Below are positions 16,277-25,136 of a DNA stretch of 64,000 nucleotides, in pieces (positions within the stretch are counted from its first letter, which is position 1; every line of letters begins with the position of its first letter). Made by a program: the position numbers and the translations under genes. This DNA is from Pseudomonadota bacterium. GTDB taxonomy: Bacteria; Pseudomonadota; Gammaproteobacteria; Burkholderiales; Thiobacillaceae. The notes under the pieces were generated by a model. That model made no database searches. It saw only the letters and a program-made list of their open reading frames with translations, and was not told the DNA's origin. The stretch lies in the NCBI GenBank assembly GCA_021802555.1, contig JAJZRU010000005.1, positions 1-64,000 on the forward strand, written 5' to 3'.

Positions 16277-16747
16277 ATGAAACATGCCGAAATCGCGCCG
16301 GCGGCCATTGATGGCCGCGGCCTCAGGGTGGCCGTGGTGGCCACGCGCTGGAACGCCCCGGTGGTCGAGGTGCTGGTCGACGGCGCGTACCGCACATTGC
16401 GTGAATGCGGCGTGGCGGAGGATGACATCCATCTGGTGCGGGTCTCCGGCGCCCTGGAAATTCCCCTCGCCCTGGCCGTCCTTGCGCAAAGTGAAAAGTA
16501 TGATGCCCTGGTCGCGCTGGGATGCGTCATCCGCGGCGATACCTATCATTTCGAAATTGTGGCCAATGAATGCAATGCCGGCATCTCGCGCGTGCAACTC
16601 GACTACACGCTGCCGGTGGGCAACGGTGTGCTTACGGTGAACAGCGAGGCCCAGGCTGAAGCCCGCATGGCGGAAAAAGGCGCGGACGCGGTGCGCGTCG
16701 CGGTCGAAATGGCGCAGCTCATGAAGCAGTTGCGGCGCCCAGTATGA
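16277..16747 (+). CDS. ribH: 6,7-dimethyl-8-ribityllumazine synthase
   Basis: Penultimate enzyme of riboflavin synthesis, joining ribitylaminopyrimidine dione with dihydroxybutanone phosphate. The 156-residue protein shows the family motifs ALEIP near residue 55, LGCVIRGDTYHFE near residue 78 and an N-terminal VAVVATRWN segment. An AAGGAAA site precedes the ATG. It overlaps nusB by four bases (ATGA), the common ribH-nusB arrangement. Confidence 0.97.
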   Translation: MKHAEIAPAAIDGRGLRVAVVATRWNAPVVEVLVDGAYRTLRECGVAEDDIHLVRVSGALEIPLALAVLAQSEKYDALVALGCVIRGDTYHFEIVANECNAGISRVQLDYTLPVGNGVLTVNSEAQAEARMAEKGADAVRVAVEMAQLMKQLRRPV

Positions 16748-17184
16748 AGGCCAGCCGCAAGCTTTCGCGCCGCTTCGCGCTGCAGGGTGTCTACGCTTGG
16801 CAGCTTACCGGCGCGGACCCGGTGGAGATTGCCGCGCACCTGCGTGAGAACGAGGAGTTCGGCAAGGCCGACGAAGCGTTTTTTTCGCGCTTGTTTCACG
16901 GCGTGACGGAATCCGCCGCCAGCCTCGATCCCAGGCTGGCGGCGCATGTCGACCGCCCCATCGCCGAGCTGTCGCCCGTCGAGCTCGCGATCCTGCGCCT
17001 GGGTGCCTTCGAACTGGCCGAGTGCGTCGACGTGCCTTACCGCGTCGTGATCAACGAAGCGGTCGAACTGGCCAAGCAGTTCGGCGGCACCGATGGGCAC
17101 AAATACGTCAACGGCGTGCTCGACAAGCTGGCCAAGGAGCTGCGCGCGGCGGAGATCGAATATGGCAGGAAGATGGCCAAATGA
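16744..17184 (+). CDS. nusB: Transcription antitermination factor NusB
   Basis: Small all-helical RNA-binding protein that, with NusE, nucleates antitermination complexes on rRNA operons. The 146-residue sequence has the N-terminal RRFALQGVYAWQL and C-terminal INEAVELAKQFG...KYVNGVLDKLAKE motifs of the family. It overlaps the end of ribH. The thiL start is 41 bases downstream. Confidence 0.97.
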   Translation: MKASRKLSRRFALQGVYAWQLTGADPVEIAAHLRENEEFGKADEAFFSRLFHGVTESAASLDPRLAAHVDRPIAELSPVELAILRLGAFELAECVDVPYRVVINEAVELAKQFGGTDGHKYVNGVLDKLAKELRAAEIEYGRKMAK

Positions 17185-17225
17185 CCTGCCTGCGGGCGGG
17201 CCGGTGACCATGTCGCGCTGAGCGC

Positions 17226-18209
17226 ATGCCCGGGGAATTCGAACTCATCGCCCGCCATTTCACACGCCCGGTGACGCGCGCGCGCCTGGGGGTGGGCGAC
17301 GACTGCGCGCTGTTCGGCTCCACGCCCGGCCAAGTATGGGCTATCACCACGGACATGCTCATCGCCGGCCGGCATTTCTTTCCCAGCGACGGTCCCGGCA
17401 CCATCGGCCACAAGGCCATGGCGGTCAATCTTTCTGACCTGGCGGCCATGGGCGCCGCGCCGCGCTACGCGCTGCTGGCCATCGCCCTGCCGAGCGACGA
17501 CGAGAAATTCCTGCGCGGCTTCGCCGGAGGGTTTTTCGGCCTGGCGCAGAAGTATGGCGTAGAGGTGATCGGCGGCGATACCACGCGCGGCGGCTTGCTG
17601 ACGTTGTCGGTGACCGCCCTGGGGGAGGTGCCGGAGGGCCAGGCGCTGCGCCGCGACGGCGCCCGGGTGGGCGACGATGTCTGGGTTTCCGGCACCCTGG
17701 GGGATGCGGCGCTCGCGCTGGCCCATCATCAGGGCGGGGTGCAGCTGACCACGGAGGAAGCGGTGGCCTGCTTCCCGCGCCTGTACGTACCCACGCCGCG
17801 CATCGAGCTGGGCATCGCCTTGCGCGGCATCGCCAGCGCCTGCATCGACGTCTCCGATGGCTTCGCCGCCGATCTGGGGCATGTACTGGAGCGTTCCCAA
17901 GTCGGGGCGCGCGTCGTGTTCGAGGATTTGCCGCTGTCCTCGGCAGCTGCGGCTCATGTGGAGGAAGCAGCGGCGCGCGATTGCATTCTGGCCGGGGGGG
18001 ACGACTATGAATTGGTGTTCACGGCGCCGCCGGATCGACGCCTCCAAATAGACGAAATTGCCGAACCGCTGGGCCTGCGCCTGAGCCGCGTGGGTAGCAT
18101 CGTGGCTGGCAGCGATCTGACCGTCTTGCGCACCGGCGCGCCCATGACCTTGGCACGCGCAGGTTTCGATCATTTCGGCACGGCCTCGGCCGGGCCGGGG
18201 GGGGGTTAG
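17226..18209 (+). CDS. thiL: Thiamine-monophosphate kinase
   Basis: ATP-dependent enzyme that forms thiamine diphosphate from thiamine monophosphate. The 327-residue protein has the PurM-like motifs GVGDDCALF near residue 23, MAVNLSDLAAMGA near residue 66, IGGDTTRG near residue 116 and CIDVSDGFAADLGH near residue 210. The ATG at 17226 starts the conserved GEFELI segment. It is immediately followed by pgpA with no gap. Confidence 0.96.
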   Translation: MPGEFELIARHFTRPVTRARLGVGDDCALFGSTPGQVWAITTDMLIAGRHFFPSDGPGTIGHKAMAVNLSDLAAMGAAPRYALLAIALPSDDEKFLRGFAGGFFGLAQKYGVEVIGGDTTRGGLLTLSVTALGEVPEGQALRRDGARVGDDVWVSGTLGDAALALAHHQGGVQLTTEEAVACFPRLYVPTPRIELGIALRGIASACIDVSDGFAADLGHVLERSQVGARVVFEDLPLSSAAAAHVEEAAARDCILAGGDDYELVFTAPPDRRLQIDEIAEPLGLRLSRVGSIVAGSDLTVLRTGAPMTLARAGFDHFGTASAGPGGG

Positions 18210-18698
18210 TTGGCCGCAGTGCCGCGTCCCGATGCGCGTTTTCTGGTCGCGCGGCCGGCGCATTTCTTCGCTTTGGGCTTCGGCAGCGGCCTGGCTCCGT
18301 GGGCGCCAGGCACCTTCGGCACATTGGCGGCCCTGCCCTTGTACCTGCTGCTGCATGCCCTGCTGGCCCCCCTGCCGCTGCTGGCAATGCTCGCCGTTTT
18401 TTACGCCCTCGGCGTGCGCTGGTGCCAAGTGGCCGGAGAGGATCTTGGGGTGGCGGATCACGGCGCCATCGTCTGGGACGAGATCGTCGCCGTCTGCCTG
18501 GTGTGGGCGCTGCTGCCGCAAGGCGGGCTCTGGCTGCTGCTGGGGTTTCTGGTTTTCCGCGCCTTCGACATCCTCAAACCTTGGCCCATACGCTATTTCG
18601 ATGCTAGGCTCAAGAACGGCTTTGGCGTGATGTTCGACGATCTCCTCGCGGCGGCTTACAGCCTGCTGCTGCTGAAAGGTCTGCAATGGCTCGCGTGA
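18210..18698 (+). CDS. pgpA: Phosphatidylglycerophosphatase A
   Basis: Membrane phosphatase that turns phosphatidylglycerol phosphate into phosphatidylglycerol. The 162-residue protein has the PgpA signature FALGFGSGLAPWAPGTFGTL near residue 19, WDEIVA near residue 90 and FRAFDILKPWPI near residue 112, with three to four hydrophobic helices. The first in-frame codon is TTG at 18210, directly after the thiL stop; a GTG at 18219 is an alternative. The 3' end overlaps the next gene by 13 bases. Confidence 0.94.
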   Translation: MAAVPRPDARFLVARPAHFFALGFGSGLAPWAPGTFGTLAALPLYLLLHALLAPLPLLAMLAVFYALGVRWCQVAGEDLGVADHGAIVWDEIVAVCLVWALLPQGGLWLLLGFLVFRAFDILKPWPIRYFDARLKNGFGVMFDDLLAAAYSLLLLKGLQWLA

Positions 18699-19183
18699 GC
18701 GACGATGAGCTCCTGCAATTAGCCCATATCCTGGGCCAGAAGCTCCATGCCAAGGGCTGGATGCTGGCTACCGCGGAATCTTGCACGGGCGGCTGGCTGG
18801 CCCAGGTGGTGACCGCCATCCCCGGGTCTTCCGCCTGGTTCGACCGTGGTTTCATCACCTATTCCAACATGGCCAAGCAAGAGATGCTGGGCGTGCGCGC
18901 GGTCACGCTGCAAGCCTACGGCGCGGTATCGGAGGAAACGGTGCGGGAAATGGCGGCAGGTGTGTTGGAGCACAGCCGCGGCCATATCAGCGCAGGCATT
19001 TCCGGGGTCGCCGGACCCGGCGGCGGCACCCCGAAAAAGCCGGTGGGGACGGTATGCATCGCCTGGGCGACGGGGGATCAGGCGCCCTTTTCGACGGTCT
19101 GCCGGCTGTCAGGGGATCGGGAGGAGATCCGTTCGCGCGCCGTTGCCGCGGCCTTGCGCGGCTTGATCGAATTGATCCCCTGA
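18686..19183 (+). CDS. pncC: Nicotinamide-nucleotide amidohydrolase (CinA C-terminal type)
   Basis: Deamidates nicotinamide mononucleotide to nicotinic acid mononucleotide in NAD recycling. The 165-residue protein is the stand-alone CinA C-terminal domain. It has ATAESCTGGWLAQVVTAIPGSS near residue 29, DRGFITYSN near residue 52 and GISGVAGPGGGTPKKPVGTVCIAW near residue 106. It overlaps pgpA by 13 bases. It is convergent with the WYL regulator gene, with an 11-base gap. Confidence 0.95.
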   Translation: MARVSDDELLQLAHILGQKLHAKGWMLATAESCTGGWLAQVVTAIPGSSAWFDRGFITYSNMAKQEMLGVRAVTLQAYGAVSEETVREMAAGVLEHSRGHISAGISGVAGPGGGTPKKPVGTVCIAWATGDQAPFSTVCRLSGDREEIRSRAVAAALRGLIELIP

Positions 19184-19194
19184 GGGAACGGCCG

Positions 19195-20097
19195 CTACGT
19201 CGCGGGCTGGTGAAACGCCCAGGCGGCAAAGGGCTCGATCTCGTCGCGGTTCAACAGCATCAGATGGTAGGCGTTGGGATTCAGGCTGTGGTCGGGCGTG
19301 CTGTCGATGTTCAGACGCTGCAATAGATAACCCAGCAGGGCGCGCCGCACCCTGATTTCGATGATGCCGCCTTCGGCGCCGTAATCCAGCAGCAGGCTCG
19401 CGCGCCTGGGCGCGTCCAGGCCGCGGTGCGGCGCGAGCTTCAATGTCACGGTTTCCACCCAGTCGTCGTCATACTGCGCGCTCGATTCGGCCGCCGCGTC
19501 CAGGCATTGCGCCTCGGTAATGCGCGAGAGGACGAAATCGCGGAAATCGCAGCCGTCTTCGCTATAGGCCCGTACATGCCAGCGCAGGCCGGTATCGACC
19601 AGCGTGTGCGGTTCCAGCACGCGCGGCGCATCGTGTTCGCTGCGGGACAGCGAACGATAGTTCACCTGCAGCTTGCGCTGGCCATGGATGGCGCGGGTGA
19701 TCTGGGCCAGCACGTGTGGGCTGGGTAGCCGCGCGGGCAAGGGGAGCTTGCCCGTGGGCAGGCCAAAGATCGATTCCGTTCCATAGGGTCCGCCGGCCAC
19801 GGCCAGATTGGCTGCGATCATGGGCAGCACTACCGCGGGTGCCAGGTCGGCAAAGACGGCGGTAAATTCAGGACCTGGCACGAAGCCGAACACGTTATGA
19901 CGGTAGATCAGGTTGCCGGGGGCGAGATCGTTGTAGAGCTTGAGGTCCTTGGTGGCGGCCGGGTCGGACAGGTCGAAAGCGCGGGCGACGTCGCTGCGAG
20001 TCACCACGCCGCAATACCAGGCCGTGATTTCTATGTATTGCAGGCGCTGGCGCGTGGCCCACTTCACGTCCAGATGCATTTTCTCTTTTGAAATCAT
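19195..20097 (-). CDS. WYL-domain transcriptional regulator (BrxR/CapW-like)
   Basis: A 300-residue DNA-binding regulator transcribed away from recA. The N-terminal winged-helix region (residues 10-60, TRSDVARAFDLSDPAATKDLKLYNDLAP) and the following linker resemble the BrxR/CapW group of WYL repressors associated with phage defence. The WYL ligand domain (about residues 130-200) contains YRSLSRSEHDAPRVLEPHTLVDTG-like sequence, followed by a C-terminal WCX-like extension. No defence genes are nearby. The start at 20097 has a GGAAG site; an ATG seven codons later has AAGAG. Its divergent position suggests control of itself and perhaps recA; this is inference. Confidence 0.85.
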   Translation of the reverse strand: MISKEKMHLDVKWATRQRLQYIEITAWYCGVVTRSDVARAFDLSDPAATKDLKLYNDLAPGNLIYRHNVFGFVPGPEFTAVFADLAPAVVLPMIAANLAVAGGPYGTESIFGLPTGKLPLPARLPSPHVLAQITRAIHGQRKLQVNYRSLSRSEHDAPRVLEPHTLVDTGLRWHVRAYSEDGCDFRDFVLSRITEAQCLDAAAESSAQYDDDWVETVTLKLAPHRGLDAPRRASLLLDYGAEGGIIEIRVRRALLGYLLQRLNIDSTPDHSLNPNAYHLMLLNRDEIEPFAAWAFHQPAT

Positions 20098-20259
20098 TTG
20101 GCTTCCCGACCAGAGCCCGCTTTGCCAGGGATTATAGGCGGACGGCGCCAGGAATATATCGACTTGTTTGGTATTTTTTACTTACATGGTATTTTTTATT
20201 GACACGCCGTAAAATATAACCTACATTTCGTTTACCCCAACCAACCCAGGAGTTCCCCC
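20098..20259 (+). promoter_or_regulatory. recA promoter with direct-repeat operator candidate
   Basis: This AT-rich region separates the WYL regulator from recA. A consensus -35 TTGACA (20199-20204), a 17-base spacer and TACATT (20222-20227) form the likely recA promoter. Immediately upstream are two identical 12-base repeats TGGTATTTTTTA at 20169-20180 and 20187-20198, spaced 18 bases start to start; the second touches the -35 box. I found no CTGT-N8-ACAG LexA box. Confidence 0.65.
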
Positions 20260-21300
<1,041 letters not shown>

Positions 21301-21741
21301 ATCGACGCCGCAGCGCTGCGCGACAAGGCGCTGCGCCTGCTCGCGCGGCGCGAGCACAGCCGCGCTGAGCTGGCCGCCAAGTTGGCCGCCGCGGGAGGGT
21401 TGCCGGGCGACATCGAAACCCTGCTCGACGATCTGGAAGCGAAAAACTGGCTCTCCGACCGCCGCTATGCGGAAAGCTATGTGGCCGACAAGCGCGGCCG
21501 CTACGGCCGCCTCAAACTCAGCCACGAGTTGCGCCGGCGCGGCGTGGCGGAAGCCATCATAAAAGAGGTGCTTGGCGGCGCGGACGAGGACGAGGCGTTG
21601 CGGCTGAAGGCCATCTGGCAAGGCAAGTTCGGCGCTCTGCCGGGAGATGCGCGCGAGCGCGCCAGGCAGCAGCGATTTTTACTCGGCCGTGGCTTCAGCC
21701 CCGCCGCAGTGCACAGACTTTTGGGCGGAGAGGGGGAATGA
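21301..21741 (+). CDS. recX: RecX regulatory protein, start codon not canonical
   Basis: Regulator of RecA filaments. The coding frame is clear from the base after the recA stop: IDAAALRDKALRLLARREHSRAELAAKL, then WLSDRRYAESYV and GRYGRLKLSHELRRRGV, giving about 146 residues in three helical repeats. The frame is closed upstream by the recA TAA, and the first codon is ATC. No ATG, GTG or TTG occurs before TTG at 21382, which would delete the conserved first repeat. A rare ATC or CTG (21316) start, limited readthrough of recA, or a base error are the possible explanations. A GGGAGG sequence in recA lies 6-10 bases before 21301. Confidence 0.85.
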   Translation: MDAAALRDKALRLLARREHSRAELAAKLAAAGGLPGDIETLLDDLEAKNWLSDRRYAESYVADKRGRYGRLKLSHELRRRGVAEAIIKEVLGGADEDEALRLKAIWQGKFGALPGDARERARQQRFLLGRGFSPAAVHRLLGGEGE

Positions 21742-21775
21742 TCCCCGGGGAGAGCTTGACCGTCGGGCCAGCACC

Positions 21776-22525
21776 TCAGAGCGACAGACGTTTGAACACG
21801 CGCTCCGGGATGCTGCGGATGACTAGCATGATGGCGCGCCAGAACCAGGGCGTATAAAGCACGTCCTGTCCGCGCTCCATGGCGGCCAGGATGTCCGCCG
21901 CCACGCGCTCCGGGCTGGCCCACAAGGGTCCCTTGGGGAAAGCCGCGGTCATGGGGGTGTCGACGAAGCCCGGCTTGACGGTCAGCACGCCGACCCCCTG
22001 GGCAAAATAGCGGTTGCGCAGCCCCTGCAGGAACACCGAGAGGCCGCCTTTGGCGGCGCCATAGACGTAGTTGGACTGGCGCCCGCGGTCGCCGGCCACC
22101 GAGCTGATGACCGCCAGCACGCCATTTTTCTGCGCGGCCAGCCGGTGCGCGATCTGCTGGGCGAGCAGCATGGGGCTCAGGCCATTGACGAGCAGGGCAT
22201 CGCGCGCGAGCTGCCAGTCGTTTTCGCACTCGGGCTGCGACGGCAGCGTGCCGTGGGCGATGAGCACGCCGTCGACTTGGCCGAGCCGTTGCCAAGCCCC
22301 ATCCACCAGAGCGGGATAGCTGTCGAAGTCTGCGGCATCGAAAGTCGTCCAGCTGACCTCGGCGGCGCCGCGGATCTTGAGGTCCCGCGCCAGGCTTTCC
22401 AGCCGCTCGCCGTTGCGGGCGGCCAGGTGCAGGCGCCCGCCGCGCGCGGCATGGCGGCGCGCAACGGCTTCGGCGATGGCGGAAGTGGCGCCGACGATGA
22501 AGAGGGTTTGCAGGGATGAAGTCAT
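21776..22525 (-). CDS. dprE2: DprE2-like short-chain dehydrogenase
   Basis: NAD(P)H-dependent reductase that, with DprE1, is expected to convert decaprenylphosphoryl-ribose (via the 2-keto intermediate) to decaprenylphosphoryl-D-arabinose. The 249-residue protein has the SDR cofactor motif IVGATSAIAEAVARRHAARG near residue 10, the catalytic serine and YGAAKGG (Y-x3-K) near residue 155, and PGFVDTPMT near residue 185. A hydrophobic C-terminal segment WFWRAIMLVIRSIPERVF matches the DprE2 family. The start overlaps the end of dprE1 by four bases. Family naming rests on sequence pattern plus neighbours. Confidence 0.85.
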   Translation of the reverse strand: MTSSLQTLFIVGATSAIAEAVARRHAARGGRLHLAARNGERLESLARDLKIRGAAEVSWTTFDAADFDSYPALVDGAWQRLGQVDGVLIAHGTLPSQPECENDWQLARDALLVNGLSPMLLAQQIAHRLAAQKNGVLAVISSVAGDRGRQSNYVYGAAKGGLSVFLQGLRNRYFAQGVGVLTVKPGFVDTPMTAAFPKGPLWASPERVAADILAAMERGQDVLYTPWFWRAIMLVIRSIPERVFKRLSL

Positions 22526-23820
22526 GGAATCTCCAGGCGCCTCGATTGCAGCGAGGCGATGCGTTCGGCGTGGTGGCGGGTGCGCACCTGGGCCATTTCC
22601 TCCCAGCGCGGATAGCCGCGCTTGAAGGTGGCGGCGCTCATGCGCGCATCCTTGGTGAGATAAAGCCGCCCGCCGTGATCCAGCACGATGGCGTCCAGGC
22701 GCTCCAGCAGCTCACGCACCTTGGGCGTGTTGCGGAAATCCAGCGCCAGGGTGGGACCCGCCATGGGAAAGGACAGCGGATTGTCGTTGCCCGGGCCGAA
22801 GATTTTCAGCACCGCAAGGAAGGAGCCCTCGCCGGCCTGGGCGATGGTTTCGAGCAGCAGCTTCATGCCCTCGCGTCCGCTCTGCGCCGGCAGCACGCAT
22901 TGGTATTGCAGAAAGCCGGGCTTGCCGTACAGGCGGTTCCAGTCTCTGATGCCGTCCAGCGGGTAGAAATAGGGACGGAAATGGCTGCGCCCGTCCACCT
23001 CGCGGCGCAGTTGGCGATGGTAGTAGAGCGTGTTGAACGCGGCCACGCTGTAGCGGTTGAGCAGCCCGGCGGGAAAATCCACCGGCACGCTGCGGATGTG
23101 GTCGGCCGTGTCGGCAAGTTCTCCCTTGGCGTCGTGTTCCCCCAGCATGAGAAGGGAGCGTCCCAGGGCGCGGCCGCGCGCCAGGCAGTCTATCCAGGCC
23201 ACGGAGTAGGTTGCGTCGCGGCGGGCTTCGAACAAGTCCAGGGCGTCGTCGAGATTGTTCGCCTTGAGGGTCGTGGTGCGCATCCAGGCGCTGGCGATGC
23301 GCTGCAGGCGTAGGCGCACGGCAAGGATGATGCCGGTCAGGCCCATGCCGCCGCAGGTGGCGCGAAAGAGGTCGGCATGGCTGGTGCGGTCGCAATCCAG
23401 TACTTCGCCATTGCCCAGCAGCATCTTCAAGCCCAGTACATGGGCGGAAAAACTGCCCGCGCCGTGATGGTTCTTGCCGTGCACATCGGAGGCCACCGCG
23501 CCGCCCACGGAGACGAAGCTGGTGCCGGGCGTGACGGGGAGAAACCAGCCCTTGGGGACGAACACTTTGAGCAGGGTGTCGAGGCTCACGCCGGCCTCGC
23601 ATTCCAGTTCGCCGGTTTCGTCATCGAAGGCCAGCAGCCGGTCCAGCCGCAGGGCGGACAGCACCACCGGGGCCAGCGCGCTGTCGCCGTAGCTGCGTCC
23701 CAGGCCGCGGGCGATAAAGGCGTCGGAGTCCGCCACGTCGCGGCGCATCACTGCCAGCGTGTCGGGCGCCAGCACTTGCGCTTCGACCACCGGACAGCGC
23801 CCCCAGCCGGAGAGCTTCAT
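22522..23820 (-). CDS. dprE1: DprE1-like decaprenylphosphoryl-ribose 2-oxidase
   Basis: FAD-dependent oxidase of the VAO type acting on decaprenylphosphoryl-beta-D-ribose. The 432-residue protein has the FAD-binding signatures ARGLGRSYGDSA near residue 36 and PGTSFVSVGGAVASDVHGKN near residue 100, the latter very close to mycobacterial DprE1. I set the start at 23820 (MKLSGWGRC); the 36-residue upstream extension overlaps gtrA and is not family-like. The segment matching the region of mycobacterial Cys387 reads TLALDF, so that residue is probably alanine here (alignment from memory). It overlaps gtrA by four bases. Confidence 0.88.
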   Translation of the reverse strand: MKLSGWGRCPVVEAQVLAPDTLAVMRRDVADSDAFIARGLGRSYGDSALAPVVLSALRLDRLLAFDDETGELECEAGVSLDTLLKVFVPKGWFLPVTPGTSFVSVGGAVASDVHGKNHHGAGSFSAHVLGLKMLLGNGEVLDCDRTSHADLFRATCGGMGLTGIILAVRLRLQRIASAWMRTTTLKANNLDDALDLFEARRDATYSVAWIDCLARGRALGRSLLMLGEHDAKGELADTADHIRSVPVDFPAGLLNRYSVAAFNTLYYHRQLRREVDGRSHFRPYFYPLDGIRDWNRLYGKPGFLQYQCVLPAQSGREGMKLLLETIAQAGEGSFLAVLKIFGPGNDNPLSFPMAGPTLALDFRNTPKVRELLERLDAIVLDHGGRLYLTKDARMSAATFKRGYPRWEEMAQVRTRHHAERIASLQSRRLEIP

Positions 23821-24212
23821 GCGGCCTTGAACACGAAGCGGCGATCCAGGTGGTACTTGATCCAGTAGCCCAGCGCCAGGCCCAGCACGCCACCCAGGTA
23901 GCGCATGAGGCGATTGTCGAACAGCCACTGGAAGCCGAATTCGAAGCCCCAGAAGATCGCCGTGGTGGCCACGCCCATGAGGCTGTAGAGCATGAACAAC
24001 TGGGCGTCGTGCCCAATGTGGCGGGTGCTGTAGCGGAAGATGTAGCGTTTGTCCAAAAGGTATTTCACCAGCAGGCCGACGCCGGTGCCTACCAGCACGG
24101 AGAAGAGGACGGCCAAGGGCCCCCGGTAGAGCAGGACGGCGATCTCCTGGCTCAGGATGTTGATGGCAATGGCGATGGCGGCTAGCCAGCCATAGAGCAG
24201 CGCGAGTTTCAT
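23817..24212 (-). CDS. GtrA-family membrane protein
   Basis: A 131-residue protein with four hydrophobic helices, at about residues 5-25, 35-55, 70-92 and 100-120, and the GtrA ending YWIKYHLDRRFVFK. GtrA proteins are thought to help move or position polyprenyl-linked sugars across the inner membrane. In mycobacteria a GtrA member (Rv3789) lies directly before dprE1-dprE2, the same order as here, so a role with decaprenylphosphoryl-arabinose is the best guess. The start at 24212 removes a 16-residue hydrophilic extension. It is divergent from the ubiA-type gene. Confidence 0.85.
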   Translation of the reverse strand: MKLALLYGWLAAIAIAINILSQEIAVLLYRGPLAVLFSVLVGTGVGLLVKYLLDKRYIFRYSTRHIGHDAQLFMLYSLMGVATTAIFWGFEFGFQWLFDNRLMRYLGGVLGLALGYWIKYHLDRRFVFKAA

Positions 24213-24231
24213 GGCCGCGTGGCCGTATCCG

Positions 24232-24237
24232 TATAAT
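24232..24237 (+). promoter_or_regulatory. Consensus -10 element before the ubiA-type gene
   Basis: A perfect TATAAT ends eight bases before the GTG start of the prenyltransferase gene. No clear -35 box is present at the usual distance. Transcription from it would start at about 24244, leaving almost no leader. Confidence 0.5.
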
Positions 24238-24245
24238 GGGCGCGA

Positions 24246-25136
24246 GTGAGCCCGCATCATAAGACTTTGTCCGCCCCCCGCCTATCCCTTGCCGGCCTCG
24301 TTGCGCTGCTGCGGCCGCGTCAGTGGGTGAAGAACGTGTTCGCCCTGGCGCCCCTGGTGTTCGCGGGGAAATTTCTCGACCCGGCTGCGGTGGGGCTGGC
24401 TGTGGCGGCGTTCGCTTTGTTCAGCCTGACGGCCTCGCTGGTGTACATCATCAACGATATTCATGATCGCGAGCAGGATCGTCGTCATCCGGTCAAGAGC
24501 CGCAAACGTCCCATCGCCGCAGGTCTCGTATCGGTGCCGCAGGCCACCGGCTTGTGGGTGCTTGTCGCTGCTGGCGTGGCGGCCGGGCTTTACGAACTGC
24601 CGCGCCTGGCGCCTGTGATACTCGGTTATCTGGCGCTGAATCTGGCCTACACCTTCGTGCTTAAACACCAGCCGGTCATCGACATTTTCACCATTGCGAT
24701 AGGTTTCGTGCTGCGGGTCTATGCGGGGGCGGTGGCCATTGCCGTGCCGGTATCCTCCTGGATGTTCGTCACCACGCTGTGCCTGGCGCTCTACCTGGCC
24801 GCGGTCAAGCGCCGCCAGGAACTGCTGCAAACGGGCAATGAGGCGCGCAAGGTGCTCAAGAGTTATTCGGTCTCGCTGGCCGACCGCTATGCGGAAATGG
24901 CCGCCACCGGGGCGCTGGTGTTCTACAGCCTGTTCGTGGTGACGGCCCGGCCCGAACTGGTGTGGAGCATACCCTTCGTGCTCTATGGATTGTTCCGCTA
25001 CTGGTATGTGGTGGAAATCATGGAGGGCGGCGAATCGCCCACCGATGCCCTGCTCAAGGACTGGCAGCTCATGGTCGTGGTCGTACTCTGGGGCGCGGTG
25101 AGCGCCTGGGGCGTCTGGCACGGAGTGCACTCGTGA
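24246..25136 (+). CDS. UbiA-family decaprenyl-phosphate phosphoribosyltransferase
   Basis: Integral membrane prenyl transferase predicted to join phosphoribosyl pyrophosphate and decaprenyl phosphate, the first step toward decaprenylphosphoryl-arabinose. The 296-residue protein has about eight to nine helices. It carries the diagnostic motif NDIHDREQDRRHPVKSRKRP near residue 75, which is the form found in DPPR synthases rather than in ubiquinone or heme UbiA enzymes. The second aspartate loop (SLADRYAEM) lies near residue 215. The start is GTG at 24246, with TTG at 24267 as an alternative and no clear ribosome binding site. It overlaps the phosphatase gene by four bases. Confidence 0.85.
   Translation: MSPHHKTLSAPRLSLAGLVALLRPRQWVKNVFALAPLVFAGKFLDPAAVGLAVAAFALFSLTASLVYIINDIHDREQDRRHPVKSRKRPIAAGLVSVPQATGLWVLVAAGVAAGLYELPRLAPVILGYLALNLAYTFVLKHQPVIDIFTIAIGFVLRVYAGAVAIAVPVSSWMFVTTLCLALYLAAVKRRQELLQTGNEARKVLKSYSVSLADRYAEMAATGALVFYSLFVVTARPELVWSIPFVLYGLFRYWYVVEIMEGGESPTDALLKDWQLMVVVVLWGAVSAWGVWHGVHS

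Noticed and set aside
20098-20259. LexA operator at recA
   Set aside because: No CTGT-N8-ACAG or close variant was found between the divergent genes.
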